Part shown: one piece after another, positions 50,616-59,599 of the stretch | Layout: the number at the start of each line of letters is the position of its first letter | Numbering within the stretch: position 1 is the first letter of the stretch | DNA from: Microbacterium ureisolvens | GTDB lineage: Bacteria > Actinomycetota > Actinomycetes > Actinomycetales > Microbacteriaceae | NCBI RefSeq assembly: GCF_019511645.1 | Contig: NZ_JAEUAX010000014.1 | Location: 1-64,000, forward strand | DNA length: 64,000 nt | Direction: 5' to 3' | The notes under the pieces: model-generated | Database searches by the model: none | What the model saw: only the letters and a program-made list of their open reading frames with translations | What the model was told of the DNA's origin: nothing | Made by a program: the position numbers and the translations under genes

Positions 50616-52103
50616 TCACGGTGCGGGCTCTGCCGTGCGTCCTGCCGAGCGGATGCGTTCGACGAGCGACGTCGTGGAGTGATCCGGGACATAGTCCACC
50701 ACGCGCACCTCGCCGCCATAGGCCTCGACCACCGGCGCCTCCCGCAGCATGTCGGGGCTGTAGTCGCCGCCCTTGACGTATACGTCGGGCTGCAGGCGCT
50801 CGAGGAGCGCGATCGGGGTGTCTTCCTCGAAGACCGTGACGTGGTCCACCCATTCCAGGGCCGCGAGGAGCCCGGCGCGGTCGTCGGCGCCGTTCAGAGG
50901 CCGGTCAGGGCCCTTCAGCCGACGCACGGACGCGTCGCTGTTGATCGCCACGATCAGCACATCGCCGAGCTCACGGGCCTGCTTCAGGTAGGCGGTATGG
51001 CCCACGTGGAGCACGTCGAAGCACCCGTTGGTGAAGACGATGCGGCGTCCGTCCGCCCGGTGGCGGGCGACACGCTCAGCGAGCTCGGCGGCGTCCAGCA
51101 CCGCGGCCGGCCGGTGGGCGAGCCGGTGGGCGAGCTCCTCCCCGTCGCACACCGATGTGCCCTCGTGGGACACCGCCACGTCGGCCGCGCCCTGCGCGAG
51201 GCGCACGCCCGTCTCGAGCGGGATACCGGCGGCCAATGACGCCGCTATGCCCGCGGTGAAGGTGTCGCCCGCACCGGATGCGAACCGCTCGGCGACAGGG
51301 TGGGCCATCGTGACGACAGGCCCGGCTTCGGCGCGCAGGAGCACGGCGCCATCGCGATCCAGCGTGACGATCACGTGGCGGGCGCCCGAGCGGGTGAGGA
51401 GCTGGTGCGTGCGCCGCACCGCCGCCGAACGCCGATCGTGACCTTCGCCCAGTGAGAGGCCGAGCAGTCGCTCCGCCTCGTCGGCGTTGGGGACGGCGAC
51501 ATCGGGTCGCAGGTCGCGCCAGCGTGCGAGATCGTGGGCGTCCACGACGAGCGCGGGGCGCTCGACGCCATCGAGGGCCTCGCCGACGAGGCCGGGCAGA
51601 TCCCGTGAGCCGTAATCGCTCACGACGAGCGCCGACGCGCCCTGCAGCGCCGCGCGGAGGGCCCGGATCATCCCGTGCCGCATGCCGGGGTCGAGGGCCG
51701 CCCGCCCGTCCGCGGCATCGCGGCAGTCGTCCACCCGCGCGAGCACCTGATCGTCCGCGACGACGCGGGTCTTGGAGATCGTGCGGCGGCGCGGATCGCG
51801 GCTCACGCCGCCGACCCCGACGCCCCAGGTCTCGAGTGCGGTGACCAGTGTGGCCCCGGTCTCGTCGCCGCCGATGACCGCAACCAGCTCGCAGTGGGCG
51901 CCGAGCGCGGCGAGGTTAGCCGCGGTGTTGCCCGCCCCGCCCGGTGCTTCCACGGCGTCGCGCAGTTCCACCACCGGCGCCGGCGCCTCGCGGCTGAGCC
52001 GGTGGCTGGTGCCGCGCCACCACCGGTCGAGGATCGCATCGCCGACGACGACCACACGGGGGTGGGTGCGGCGGATGAGATCGGCTGCGGCTGTCGTGTC
52101 CAT
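50616..52103 (-). CDS. hldE: Bifunctional heptose kinase / adenylyltransferase (HldE-like)
   Basis: A 495-residue fusion. Residues 1-335 are a PfkB-type kinase: VVVVGDAILDRWWRGTSHRL, REAPAPVVEL, GGAGNTAANLAALGA and the catalytic GAGDTFTAGIAA. Residues about 355-495 are an adenylyltransferase: VFTNGCFDVLHVGHTAYL (HxGH), VAINSDASVRRLKG, DRAGLLAALEWVDHV, KGGDY and the DHSTTSLVERI end. HldE phosphorylates D-glycero-D-manno-heptose 7-phosphate at C1 and, after GmhB action, makes ADP-heptose. Both catalytic parts look intact. ATG 52103 is preceded by a G-rich stretch. It is divergent from a GT9 gene and convergent with the ACT gene. Confidence 0.93.
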   Translation of the reverse strand: MDTTAAADLIRRTHPRVVVVGDAILDRWWRGTSHRLSREAPAPVVELRDAVEAPGGAGNTAANLAALGAHCELVAVIGGDETGATLVTALETWGVGVGGVSRDPRRRTISKTRVVADDQVLARVDDCRDAADGRAALDPGMRHGMIRALRAALQGASALVVSDYGSRDLPGLVGEALDGVERPALVVDAHDLARWRDLRPDVAVPNADEAERLLGLSLGEGHDRRSAAVRRTHQLLTRSGARHVIVTLDRDGAVLLRAEAGPVVTMAHPVAERFASGAGDTFTAGIAASLAAGIPLETGVRLAQGAADVAVSHEGTSVCDGEELAHRLAHRPAAVLDAAELAERVARHRADGRRIVFTNGCFDVLHVGHTAYLKQARELGDVLIVAINSDASVRRLKGPDRPLNGADDRAGLLAALEWVDHVTVFEEDTPIALLERLQPDVYVKGGDYSPDMLREAPVVEAYGGEVRVVDYVPDHSTTSLVERIRSAGRTAEPAP

Positions 52104-52209
52104 GGCCCCCGACCTACCCATCCGGGCGGCCGGGTATGCGTCCGCCGTTTGGATCCGGTCCCGCCGGGGAAGGACGAGGGAAGCGGCGTCCGTCGCGAGA
52201 GAGGAAGAC

Positions 52210-53355
52210 ATGCAGGGCTACGCACCGCTGCGTCCGCGCTTCGCCGACGTCTCCCGCATCGCCGTGCTGCGCGGCGGAGGCCTCGGCGATCTGCTCTTCG
52301 CCATGCCGGCGGTGAGTGCTCTGCACGCCGCCTACCCGGGCGCGGAGATCGTCCTGCTCGGGACGCGGGGGCATGCCGAGCTCCTCGACGGGCGGCCCGG
52401 CGGGGTCGATCGGGTCGAGCCGCTTCCCCATGCGCCGGGCGTCCATGACGGCGCCGGCGCCCATGAGGACGCCGACCGCTTCCTCGAGCGCCTCCGCCGC
52501 GAGCAGTTCGATCTCGCCGTGCAGCTGCACGGCGGCGGCCGGCACTCGAATCCTTTCCTGCTGGCGCTCGGCCCGCGGCACAGCGTCGGCGCCGCGACGC
52601 CGGACGCCGTACGTCTCGAGCGCACGCTGCCGTACGTCTACTACCAGCACGAGGTCGTCCGCGCCCTCGAGGTCGTGGGCTTGGCCGGTGCCGGTCCCGT
52701 AGAGCTCCAGCCGTCCCTCGCGGTCCGCGCGGACGAACGCGCGCGCTCGCACCACCATGTCCCGGCCGAGGCGGAGCCCTTCGCCGTCGTCCACCCCGGC
52801 GCCTCGGACGTCCGCCGTCGCTGGCCGGTGGACCGGTTCGCGCACGTGGCGCGGGGTCTTCTGGACGACGGCCTGCGGCTCGTGATCATCGGGGCCGCCT
52901 CGGACCAGCCCATCGAGGCCGCACTGGCTGCGGCCGTCGGCGAGCGGGACGGCCGCGTTCTCAGGCTCTCGGGACGCCTTCGCCTGGGTGAGACGGCGGC
53001 GGTGCTCGAGCGGGCCGCGGTCGTCGTGGCCGATGACAGCGGCCCGCGTCACCTCGCGCAGGCCGTCGGTGCGCCCACGGTCGGCATCTTCTGGTTCGGC
53101 AACGTCGTGAATGCGGCGCCGTTCGATCGCGAGCGCCATCGCGTGCACCTCTCCTATGTCACCGCCTGCCCCGTCTGCGGCAGGGACGTCACGCAGGTGG
53201 GGTGGACCGCCGAGCGGTGCGACCACGACGTGTCGTTCGTCGCCGACGTCGATCCCGTAGCCGTTCTCGCCGACGCCCGCAGCCTCACGGCCACGAGCTC
53301 TCTCCGGACGGCGTCACCAGCAGTTCCCGCACCTCGACCCCCTGCGGCCGGGTGA
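52210..53355 (+). CDS. GT9-family (heptosyltransferase-like) glycosyltransferase
   Basis: A 381-residue GT-B enzyme with the GT9 pattern: RIAVLRGGGLGDLLFAMPAV near the N-terminus, FDLAVQLHGGGRHSNPFLL, VHPGASDVRRRWPVDRFAHV (the donor-binding HPGA...RRWP block) and VVVADDSGPRHLAQAVGAPTVGIFW. This is the family of ADP-heptose:LPS heptosyltransferases. Late cysteines (ACPVCGRD, ERCDHD) are an unusual addition and may bind metal. ATG 52210 has GAGGAAG upstream. Its 3' end overlaps the convergent SDR gene by 71 bp. Confidence 0.9.
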   Translation: MQGYAPLRPRFADVSRIAVLRGGGLGDLLFAMPAVSALHAAYPGAEIVLLGTRGHAELLDGRPGGVDRVEPLPHAPGVHDGAGAHEDADRFLERLRREQFDLAVQLHGGGRHSNPFLLALGPRHSVGAATPDAVRLERTLPYVYYQHEVVRALEVVGLAGAGPVELQPSLAVRADERARSHHHVPAEAEPFAVVHPGASDVRRRWPVDRFAHVARGLLDDGLRLVIIGAASDQPIEAALAAAVGERDGRVLRLSGRLRLGETAAVLERAAVVVADDSGPRHLAQAVGAPTVGIFWFGNVVNAAPFDRERHRVHLSYVTACPVCGRDVTQVGWTAERCDHDVSFVADVDPVAVLADARSLTATSSLRTASPAVPAPRPPAAG

Positions 53356-54028
53356 GCGCGAACAGGACCGCCGCTGCCACCTCGGCCGGATCGTTGAGGC
53401 TCGCGTCCGGGCCGGGACGGTACTGCTCGTCGCGGTCGTCGAAGAACGGGGTGCGCATCCCGCCCGGGATGAGCGTCGTCACGCCGACCCTGCCGGCGGT
53501 CTCGGCCGCCAGCGCCCGCGTGAACCCGAGCACTCCGAACTTCGACGCGCAGTAGGCCGTCGCGTCTCCGGCACCGCGCAGTGCGAGCGTGGAGGCCACG
53601 GTGACGACCCGTCCGTGGGATTCGAGCAGGGAGGGGAGGGCGGCGCGCACCGTGGCCGCCGTGCCCAGGAGGTTCACGGCGATGACACGCTCCCACTCGA
53701 TGGGATCGACGCCGTCGAGCGGACCGCATCTGTCGATGCCGGCGGCGGTCACGACAGAGTCGATCCCGCCGTGACGGGCGGCGATCTCGGTGATCGTCCG
53801 TTCGATCTCGCGCGTGGCCGAGACGTCCGCCCGGTGGCTCTCGTGGCCGGCAGGCGAGGCCGCGAGGTCGAGCACGATGGGAGTGCCGCCCGCCTCGGCC
53901 ACGGCGTCGGCGACGGCGGCGCCCAGCCCCGAGGCTCCGCCCGTGATCAGGGTCCTGCCGGGCGTGCGGTCGTCGCGTCGCGCGCTTCGCGTAGCGGGGT
54001 CCGCGCCGGCTGTCGAGGTGATGGTCAT
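53285..54028 (-). CDS. Classical short-chain dehydrogenase/reductase
   Basis: A 247-residue SDR: TGGASGLGAAVADAV (cofactor-binding TGxxxGxG, about 29-43), VTAAGID, ASTLALRGAGDATAYCASKF with Ser and the YxxxK pair, and GGMRTPFFDDRDEQYRP. It is the classical type, not the extended HldD epimerase type. It is the last gene of the minus-strand heptose operon, 71 bp after the kinase gene, and may reduce or oxidise a sugar or a small carbonyl. Its role in the pathway is not evident. The start ATG 54028 follows GGACAGCGAC. Confidence 0.85.
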   Translation of the reverse strand: MTITSTAGADPATRSARRDDRTPGRTLITGGASGLGAAVADAVAEAGGTPIVLDLAASPAGHESHRADVSATREIERTITEIAARHGGIDSVVTAAGIDRCGPLDGVDPIEWERVIAVNLLGTAATVRAALPSLLESHGRVVTVASTLALRGAGDATAYCASKFGVLGFTRALAAETAGRVGVTTLIPGGMRTPFFDDRDEQYRPGPDASLNDPAEVAAAVLFALTRPQGVEVRELLVTPSGESSWP

Positions 54029-54099
54029 GTCGCTGTCCTTCCCGCCGCGGGTGCGGCGCGTGGGTCCGGGAGGGCCGCCCGGCCGGTCAGGTTGGAGCG

Positions 54100-55029
54100 T
54101 CAGCTCACCGCCTGAAGGGAACGGATGAGGGAGGCAGATGCGGCATCCGGGGCCAGCGCGGCGACTCCGCCGGCGGCCAGGAACGCGCTGCATGCGGCGA
54201 CCGCCTCCGCCAGGGCACCCACGACGGACTCCCGTCGCGCCAGTGCGAGCGCGACCGCCGAGGAGAACCTGTCGCCGGCTCCGCACGCATCCGCGACAGT
54301 CACCTGCTGCGCGGGCAGGCGCACCGAGCCGCCGTCTTCGAGAGCGGCGGCCGCCCCATCGGCGTCGAGGGTCACGACGACGCAGGCGGCGGCCCATCGC
54401 CGACGGAGCTGGTCGGCGGCACGCATCGCGTCCTCGGGGCTCGTCAGCGCACGCCCGCACAGTCCCGCGGCCTCGCTCCGATTGGGGGTCACGATGCGGC
54501 ATCCGTCCACGGGCTCCGCCCCGCGGGGATGCGGGTCCCAGACGACCGGGATCTCGCGGGCGCGAACGCCGAGCGCGGCACGGACCTCGGCGTTCGCGAG
54601 CAGGCCGCGGCCGTAGTCGGCGGCGATCACGATGTCGGCCGCGCCGATCGCTTCGACGACGGATGCTGCGCGCCGCACGGGAGCGACCGCGCCGCAGCCT
54701 TCGTCGATCCGGGCGACGGGATGGCCGTTCGCGTGGAGGCGGGTCTTCGTCGGGGTGGGACCCTCCAGCGCCGCAGCGACGAGGTGGACTCCGCTCAACG
54801 CCGCGCGGATCCGCGCGGCGCCGGCGTCGCCCGACAGTGCTGTCGCGAGAGTCGGGCGCACTCCGTCGGTCGCGAGCAGCGCAGCGACCAGTCCGGCGCC
54901 GCCGGCCCGCTCGCGCCGATCGCTCACGTCGACGACGGGGACGGGCCCGTCGGGTGAGATCCGGGTGGAGGCGCCCGAGAGGTCCACGTCGAGCAGGGTG
55001 TCGCCGACCACGACGATGCGGGCATTCAT
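54100..55029 (-). CDS. PfkB-family kinase resembling the HldE kinase domain
   Basis: A 309-residue ribokinase-family protein closest in pattern to heptose-7-phosphate kinases: VVVGDTLLDVDLSGASTRIS, PDGPVPVVDV, RAGGAGLVAALLATDG, VVWDPHPRGAEPV, VTPNRSEAAGL and the catalytic ADACGAGDRFSSAV. It carries no adenylyltransferase domain. With a full HldE at 50616-52103, the cluster has two candidate heptose kinases. One may act on a different sugar phosphate. ATG 55029 overlaps the stop of the isomerase by 4 bp. Confidence 0.88.
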   Translation of the reverse strand: MNARIVVVGDTLLDVDLSGASTRISPDGPVPVVDVSDRRERAGGAGLVAALLATDGVRPTLATALSGDAGAARIRAALSGVHLVAAALEGPTPTKTRLHANGHPVARIDEGCGAVAPVRRAASVVEAIGAADIVIAADYGRGLLANAEVRAALGVRAREIPVVWDPHPRGAEPVDGCRIVTPNRSEAAGLCGRALTSPEDAMRAADQLRRRWAAACVVVTLDADGAAAALEDGGSVRLPAQQVTVADACGAGDRFSSAVALALARRESVVGALAEAVAACSAFLAAGGVAALAPDAASASLIRSLQAVS

Positions 55030-55664
55030 GGCGCCCTCGTGATCTCGTGCTCGAACACGACGCAGAGGGCGTGCACGGCGACGAGCTCCGCCTCCTGCAC
55101 ATTCGCGGCGATGCCGGGCAAAGCGATGCCGTCGTCGCATGCGGTGTGCAGCGGGTTGGGTGCGGGACCCGTCATGCTCCAGCGGAGCATGCCGATCGGC
55201 GCGGCCGCTGCGGCGGCCCTCAGCAGGTTCGCGCTCGCCCCGCTGGTGGACAGCAGCAGGAGCACGTCACCGTGACGCCCGTGCGCCCGGACCTGGCGGG
55301 CGAACACCTCGTCGAACCCGTAGTCGTTGCCGATTGCGGTGATCGCCGAGGTGTCGGTGTTCAGCGCGATCGCGGAGTACGGGCGACGGTCGTCCCGGAA
55401 GCGGCCGGTGAGCTCCGCGGCCAGATGCTGGGCCTCCGCGGCGGAGCCCCCGTTTCCCGCCACCAGCAGCCTGGCCCCGCTGCCCAGCCGGACCGCCAGT
55501 TCGCGTCCCCAGCGGTCCAGTCGCGCCCGCTCGCCTTGCAGTGCCCGGATTACCTCGGCTGCGCCGCCGAGGTGACGGTCGAGCGTGAGCATGCCGGCGG
55601 CAGGGGTCGCGGCATCCGTCGTCCTCATCGGTGATCCCCGTCGCGCAGGGGAGTGCGTGCTCAT
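55026..55664 (-). CDS. gmhA: SIS-domain phosphoheptose isomerase (GmhA-like)
   Basis: A 212-residue SIS-domain isomerase converting sedoheptulose 7-phosphate to D-glycero-D-manno-heptose 7-phosphate. It has the phosphate-binding VAGNGGSAAEAQHLAAELTGRF (about 68-89), LNTDTSAITAIGNDYGF, FARQVRAHGRHGDVLLLLSTSGASANLLRA and QEAELVAVHALC. These are family segments with the zinc/active-site His and Glu in place. ATG 55664 overlaps the glycosyltransferase stop by 4 bp; an in-frame ATG at 55628 is also possible. It is mid-operon. Confidence 0.92.
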   Translation of the reverse strand: MSTHSPARRGSPMRTTDAATPAAGMLTLDRHLGGAAEVIRALQGERARLDRWGRELAVRLGSGARLLVAGNGGSAAEAQHLAAELTGRFRDDRRPYSAIALNTDTSAITAIGNDYGFDEVFARQVRAHGRHGDVLLLLSTSGASANLLRAAAAAAPIGMLRWSMTGPAPNPLHTACDDGIALPGIAANVQEAELVAVHALCVVFEHEITRAP

Positions 55665-56890
55665 CGCCTGACCTCCAGGGAGCGGGCGTCGGGCGCGGCG
55701 GCGTCGGCCATCGTCGCCGCATACGCCCGCTCGGTGTCGGCGGCCACGCGCTCCCACGCGTAACCGGAGACCACGCGGCGTCGTCCCGCCGCGCCGAGCC
55801 GCGCGCCGCGAGCGGGATCGGCCAGCAGTTCGGCGATGGCGTCGGCGACGGCACCGGCGTCCCGGGGCGGGACGTGCAGGCCGGTGCGCCCGTGCACCAC
55901 GGTGTCGATGAGGCCGCCGACGCCGCTGGCGACGACGGGCCGCCCGCAGGCCATCGCCTCGAGCGGCACGATCCCGAAGGGCTCGTACCACGGCGCGCAC
56001 ACGACGACATCGGCCGACCGGTAGATGGGCGGCAGCTCCGCCTGCGGGAGCTGCCCGCGCAGCTGCACGCGGTCGCTCACGCCGAACCGCTCGGCGAGGC
56101 CCGCGAGCCGATCGAGCTCGGGGTCGCTGCCGCCGGGGGGTGCCCCGCCGCCGACGATCACCAGCTCGGCGTCGGTGTCGAGCATCGACAGCGCCTCGAT
56201 GACGGTGCCGACGCCCTTGCGCGGCACCATCCGCCCGACGACCAGCACACGGGGCCGCGCGGAGCGCTCGGCCACCGGGCCGTCGGGCTGGAAGTGCTCG
56301 ACGTCGACTCCGCACGGGATCACCGAGATCCGTTCCTGCGGCACACCGAGCTTCTTGAGCTCGAACGCCTCGTCGGAGCACGTGGCGATGACGCGATCCG
56401 CCGATCGCCCGACCTCGGGCTCGAGCCACTCGCGCTCGGGGGGACTGGTGTCGGCGGCGCCCTGATGCCGGCGCTTCACGACGCCGAGCGCATGGAAGGT
56501 CTGCAGCACCACGGGGGAAGGGCTGCTGGCCTTCGCCGCCGCGAGCGCGGCGACGCCCGACATCCAGAAGTGGCCGTGGACCACATCGGGGGCCCAGGTC
56601 CGCCAATCCGCGGCGATCCCGTCGGCGAGCGCAGGGATGTGCGGGAGCAGATCGTCCTTCGGCACGTGCTCGGGCGGACCCGCATCCACGTGCACGACCC
56701 GCACGCCGCGCGCGAAGACGACGCTGCGCGGCAGGTCAGGGTCGTCGCGCCGCGTATAGACGCGGACCTGATGCCCGCGTCGGCCGAGGGCCGCGGCGAG
56801 AGCCGCGACGTGTACGTTCTGACCGCCGGCGTCCTCACCTCCGAGGGTGGCGAGAGGGCTGGCGTGTTCCGAGACCATCGCGATGCGCAT
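55661..56890 (-). CDS. GT4-family glycosyltransferase
   Basis: A 409-residue GT-B enzyme: MVSEHASPLATLGGEDAGGQ (acceptor loop), DVVHGHFWMSG, RVIATCSDEAFELKKLGVP, PCGVDVEHFQPD, RPRVLVVGRMVPRKGVGTVI, and the donor block APWYEPFGIVPLEAMACGRPVVAS. The glycine-rich HVAALAAALGRRGHQVRVYTRR N-terminus resembles the MshA/sucrose-phosphate-synthase subgroup. The second of two adjacent ATGs (56890) is preferred because GGAG lies 5 nt before it; the first (56893) would have only 2 nt. Part of the overlapping minus-strand operon. Confidence 0.9.
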   Translation of the reverse strand: MRIAMVSEHASPLATLGGEDAGGQNVHVAALAAALGRRGHQVRVYTRRDDPDLPRSVVFARGVRVVHVDAGPPEHVPKDDLLPHIPALADGIAADWRTWAPDVVHGHFWMSGVAALAAAKASSPSPVVLQTFHALGVVKRRHQGAADTSPPEREWLEPEVGRSADRVIATCSDEAFELKKLGVPQERISVIPCGVDVEHFQPDGPVAERSARPRVLVVGRMVPRKGVGTVIEALSMLDTDAELVIVGGGAPPGGSDPELDRLAGLAERFGVSDRVQLRGQLPQAELPPIYRSADVVVCAPWYEPFGIVPLEAMACGRPVVASGVGGLIDTVVHGRTGLHVPPRDAGAVADAIAELLADPARGARLGAAGRRRVVSGYAWERVAADTERAYAATMADAAAPDARSLEVRR

Positions 56891-57915
56891 CATGTCTCCT
56901 TCCATCGGTCCGGCCGGTCGCGTCCGTCGAACTCGACGGCTCCCGGCCCGGGTCGGCGTTGCGCTTCTTCCTCGATGACCGTGTTCCAGTCGGCCAGGAA
57001 CCGGCCCAATCCGTACCGCTCCAGCGCCGCCTGCCGGCCGACGGCGCCCAGCCGGGCGGCTTCCTCCGGCTCGGCCAGCAGCCACCGCGCCGCGGCGACC
57101 AGCTCCCCGACATCGGCCGAGACGAATCCGGCACCCGGCGGGATCGCGCGGGGCGCCTCGGTGCTCTGCACCGCGACCACCGGCATGCCGAGGTGCATCG
57201 CCTCCAGGAGCGACAGCCCGAGTGAGGTCCAGCGCATCGGGTGGATGTAGAGCCGGCGACGCGCCATCGCGGGGTGCAGCTGCGCGGCGGGCAGATCCCC
57301 GCTCGGACGCAGCGCATGGGGCGACATCCCCAGGGCTGCCGGGAGCTGGTCGGCGCCCATGCCGAAGGCGTCGATCGGACCGGCCTCTGCGAACAGCGGC
57401 AGCAGGTCGGTCCCGGTGATCCGTCCGCGGCGCACCGGCTCGTTGACGACGAGCGCCATGCTCGGGAGGTCGCCGAGGTACTGCTCGCCGGGATCCGGGA
57501 TGCCGTGCTCGATGACCACGCAGCGCGCTCGGCCGGCATCCCACATGAGCCGGTTGAAGTGCGTCACGTGGACGATGGCGATGTCGTCCTGGTCGGCCAG
57601 CGGATGCCTCGTCGTGGCCGCCGCCGGTTTCGGGGCGTTGTGCTCGACGAAGACGGCCGGCACGTCGCGGCCGGGCCGCCGGCCGAGCAGCGCCTCGGCG
57701 AGCACCAGCTCCTCGGTGCGCTGCAGCACGACGATGTCGACATCTTCCCCGTGCAGGTCGTGCAGTGCGACCTCGCGCGCTGCCGGCCAGCTCCGGCCAG
57801 CCAGCCCCCGTCCCCATTCCCCGGCGTACGGGTCGCGCGGGATGAGGTAGTCGTGCGGCCCGCGGACGAACGCGTCCATCCAGCCGCCGTGCACGTGCCA
57901 CGCGAGGACCCTCAT
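56890..57915 (-). CDS. Glycosyltransferase (GT-B, GT4-like)
   Basis: A 341-residue protein. It begins RVLAWHVHGGWMDAFVRG, has VVLQRTEELVLAEALLGRR and VFVEHNAPKP in the N-terminal half, IVHVTHFNRLMWDAG, and a C-terminal donor region RRLYIHPMRWTSLGLSLLEA followed by MHLGMPVVAV. The last pattern is the family's glutamate block. The sequence is more divergent than its neighbours. The stop codon overlaps the next gene's start, so the two are coupled. It likely acts on the same acceptor as the flanking glycosyltransferases. Confidence 0.82.
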   Translation of the reverse strand: MRVLAWHVHGGWMDAFVRGPHDYLIPRDPYAGEWGRGLAGRSWPAAREVALHDLHGEDVDIVVLQRTEELVLAEALLGRRPGRDVPAVFVEHNAPKPAAATTRHPLADQDDIAIVHVTHFNRLMWDAGRARCVVIEHGIPDPGEQYLGDLPSMALVVNEPVRRGRITGTDLLPLFAEAGPIDAFGMGADQLPAALGMSPHALRPSGDLPAAQLHPAMARRRLYIHPMRWTSLGLSLLEAMHLGMPVVAVQSTEAPRAIPPGAGFVSADVGELVAAARWLLAEPEEAARLGAVGRQAALERYGLGRFLADWNTVIEEEAQRRPGPGAVEFDGRDRPDRWKET

Positions 57916-58982
57916 GCCGGCACCCCTTCCGCCCGCCGGTCGCGCACCGCGCCGGGCGGCCGCCGCAGGGCGAGCGCGGCCTCGGCGACGACGGACGCCG
58001 GAACCTCCGAGAGGCACGGATGCCCGGGGACGGGGCATTGGCGTGCGCGCGTGCCCGCGCACGCGGCATCCGTCGCCCCGAACATCACCACGGCAGAGCC
58101 GAAAGGCCGCCAGCAGCGCTCGTCGACCACCGGCGAGAAGAGGCTCACCACCGGGGTGCGCACCGCCGCCGCCAGGTGGGCGGCGCCGGTGTTGCCGGCC
58201 ACCACGACGTCGGCGGCGCGCAGCACGCGCGCGAGCTCGGGCAGCGAGGTGCGTCCGCCGAGGTCCACGGCGCGACCGGCGGCGACGCTTCGAGTGAGCG
58301 CCGCCTCCTCGCGCCCGCCGGTCACGACGACAGCGGCTCCGGCATCGGTCAGTTCCCGCACGAGTTCCCGATGACTCGCGCGCGGCCAGGCGCGCGCCGG
58401 GACGGCCGCCCCCGGGTGGACGGCGATGTATCGGGCCGGCAGCCCGGTGGGGGGTTCCGGCCCGAGCTGCACCGCGGGGCGCGCGTCGTCGCCCTTCGGC
58501 AGGTCGAACCCCGCCGCCCGGGCGATCGTGAGCGCCCGGACCACCTCGGACTGGGACTCGGGGAAGTCCTCCCCCGGTTTCAGCCGCACGTCGAGCAGCG
58601 CACCGGCGTAGTCGACGGATGCGCCGGCGATCCGCGGCACACCGGCCAGCCGGAGCAGCAGCGCCAGCGGCAGCGGGCTCTGATGAAAGGAGGTCAGGAT
58701 CACCGCGGCCTCCGGCCGCACGTCGCCGACGATCCGCCCCACGGCGTCGATATGACGCCGCGTGGCCTGCGGCGGCGGGTCGGCGATCCAGGGCGCGTCC
58801 CACACGTGCACGCGCTTCACGCCCGGCAGGAGCCGGGCCGCCGCCTCGCCTCGCGCACCGCAGAGCACATGCACTTCGGCGGCGGCGGCGATCGCGCGGA
58901 TCGCGGGTCCGCTCAGCAGCATGTCGCCCAGGCTGTCGAGCCGGGCGACGAGCACCCGCGGCCGGGTGGGGACGGCCGTCAT
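57912..58982 (-). CDS. GT9-family (heptosyltransferase-like) glycosyltransferase
   Basis: A 356-residue GT9 enzyme: VLVARLDSLGDMLLSGPAIR, VHVWDAPWI, AAVILTSFHQSPLPLALLLR, VHPGAAVPARAWPRASHREL, VVVTGGREEAALT, VVVAGNTGAAHLAAAVRTPVV and SLFSPVVDERCWRPFG. This is the ADP-heptose glycosyltransferase fold. A late cysteine cluster (AACAGTRARQCPVPGHPC) may be structural. ATG 58982 overlaps the GmhB stop by 4 bp. Confidence 0.9.
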   Translation of the reverse strand: MTAVPTRPRVLVARLDSLGDMLLSGPAIRAIAAAAEVHVLCGARGEAAARLLPGVKRVHVWDAPWIADPPPQATRRHIDAVGRIVGDVRPEAAVILTSFHQSPLPLALLLRLAGVPRIAGASVDYAGALLDVRLKPGEDFPESQSEVVRALTIARAAGFDLPKGDDARPAVQLGPEPPTGLPARYIAVHPGAAVPARAWPRASHRELVRELTDAGAAVVVTGGREEAALTRSVAAGRAVDLGGRTSLPELARVLRAADVVVAGNTGAAHLAAAVRTPVVSLFSPVVDERCWRPFGSAVVMFGATDAACAGTRARQCPVPGHPCLSEVPASVVAEAALALRRPPGAVRDRRAEGVPA

Positions 58983-59515
58983 CCGTCGGCCCCCTCCGCC
59001 AGAAGGACGCGGACGGCGTCGACCGCGGTCTCGGCGACCTCGTGCGCAGCGCGGATCTCCTCGGCACGAGTGGCTTCGGTGGGGACCAGGATGCCGCGCA
59101 CGCCGGCCGCGTCCGCGGCATCCATGTCCGATCCGATGTCGCCGATCATCGCGGCGGCGCCAGGCGGGACACGCAGCGCCGCACACGCCGAGGTCAGCAT
59201 GCCCGGCGCGGGCTTGCGGCACAGGCAGCCCGCATCCGGGACATGCGGGCACATCCGCCACACGTCGAACGGACCGAGGACGGCCTCGACCCGGGCGTTG
59301 ACGGCCTCCACCTGCGCCCGCGTCACGAGCCCGCGTTCGATCCCGGACTGGTTCGTCACCACTCCGATGCGGACGCCGTGCGCGCGCAGCAGCGCGAGTG
59401 CCTCCGCCGCCGTCGGCAGCGGCTCGACGCGCGACGGGTCGCCGTTGTACGGCACGTCTCGGATGAGCGTGCCGTCGCGGTCGAACAGCACGGCGTGCGG
59501 GATGCGGCGGCCCAT
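58979..59515 (-). CDS. gmhB: Heptose 1,7-bisphosphate 7-phosphatase (GmhB-like HAD)
   Basis: A 178-residue HAD phosphatase. It shows HAD motif I FDRDGTLIRDVPYNGDP, motif II VVTNQSGIERG, the zinc loop CPHVPDAGCLCRKP (C-x-H...C-x-C, diagnostic of the GmhB group), lysine in RKPAPGML and motif IV IGDIGSDMDAADAAGVRGIL. GmhB removes the C7 phosphate between the two HldE reactions. It is full length and the first gene of the operon reading GmhB, GT9, GT, GT4, GmhA, PfkB kinase, SDR, with ATGA-type overlaps through the sixth gene. Confidence 0.93.
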   Translation of the reverse strand: MGRRIPHAVLFDRDGTLIRDVPYNGDPSRVEPLPTAAEALALLRAHGVRIGVVTNQSGIERGLVTRAQVEAVNARVEAVLGPFDVWRMCPHVPDAGCLCRKPAPGMLTSACAALRVPPGAAAMIGDIGSDMDAADAAGVRGILVPTEATRAEEIRAAHEVAETAVDAVRVLLAEGADG

Positions 59516-59599
59516 GCCCTCGCCTTACCCATTGCCTTCGGCTCTAAACGGCCGCGGCAGGGGCTTCCCACCGGCGACCGGAGGTGGCATCCTGTGCCG

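Noticed and set aside
53285..54028. Assignment of the SDR as HldD (ADP-heptose epimerase)
   Set aside because: HldD is an extended SDR of about 310 residues; this one is a 247-residue classical SDR with a different substrate-binding end.
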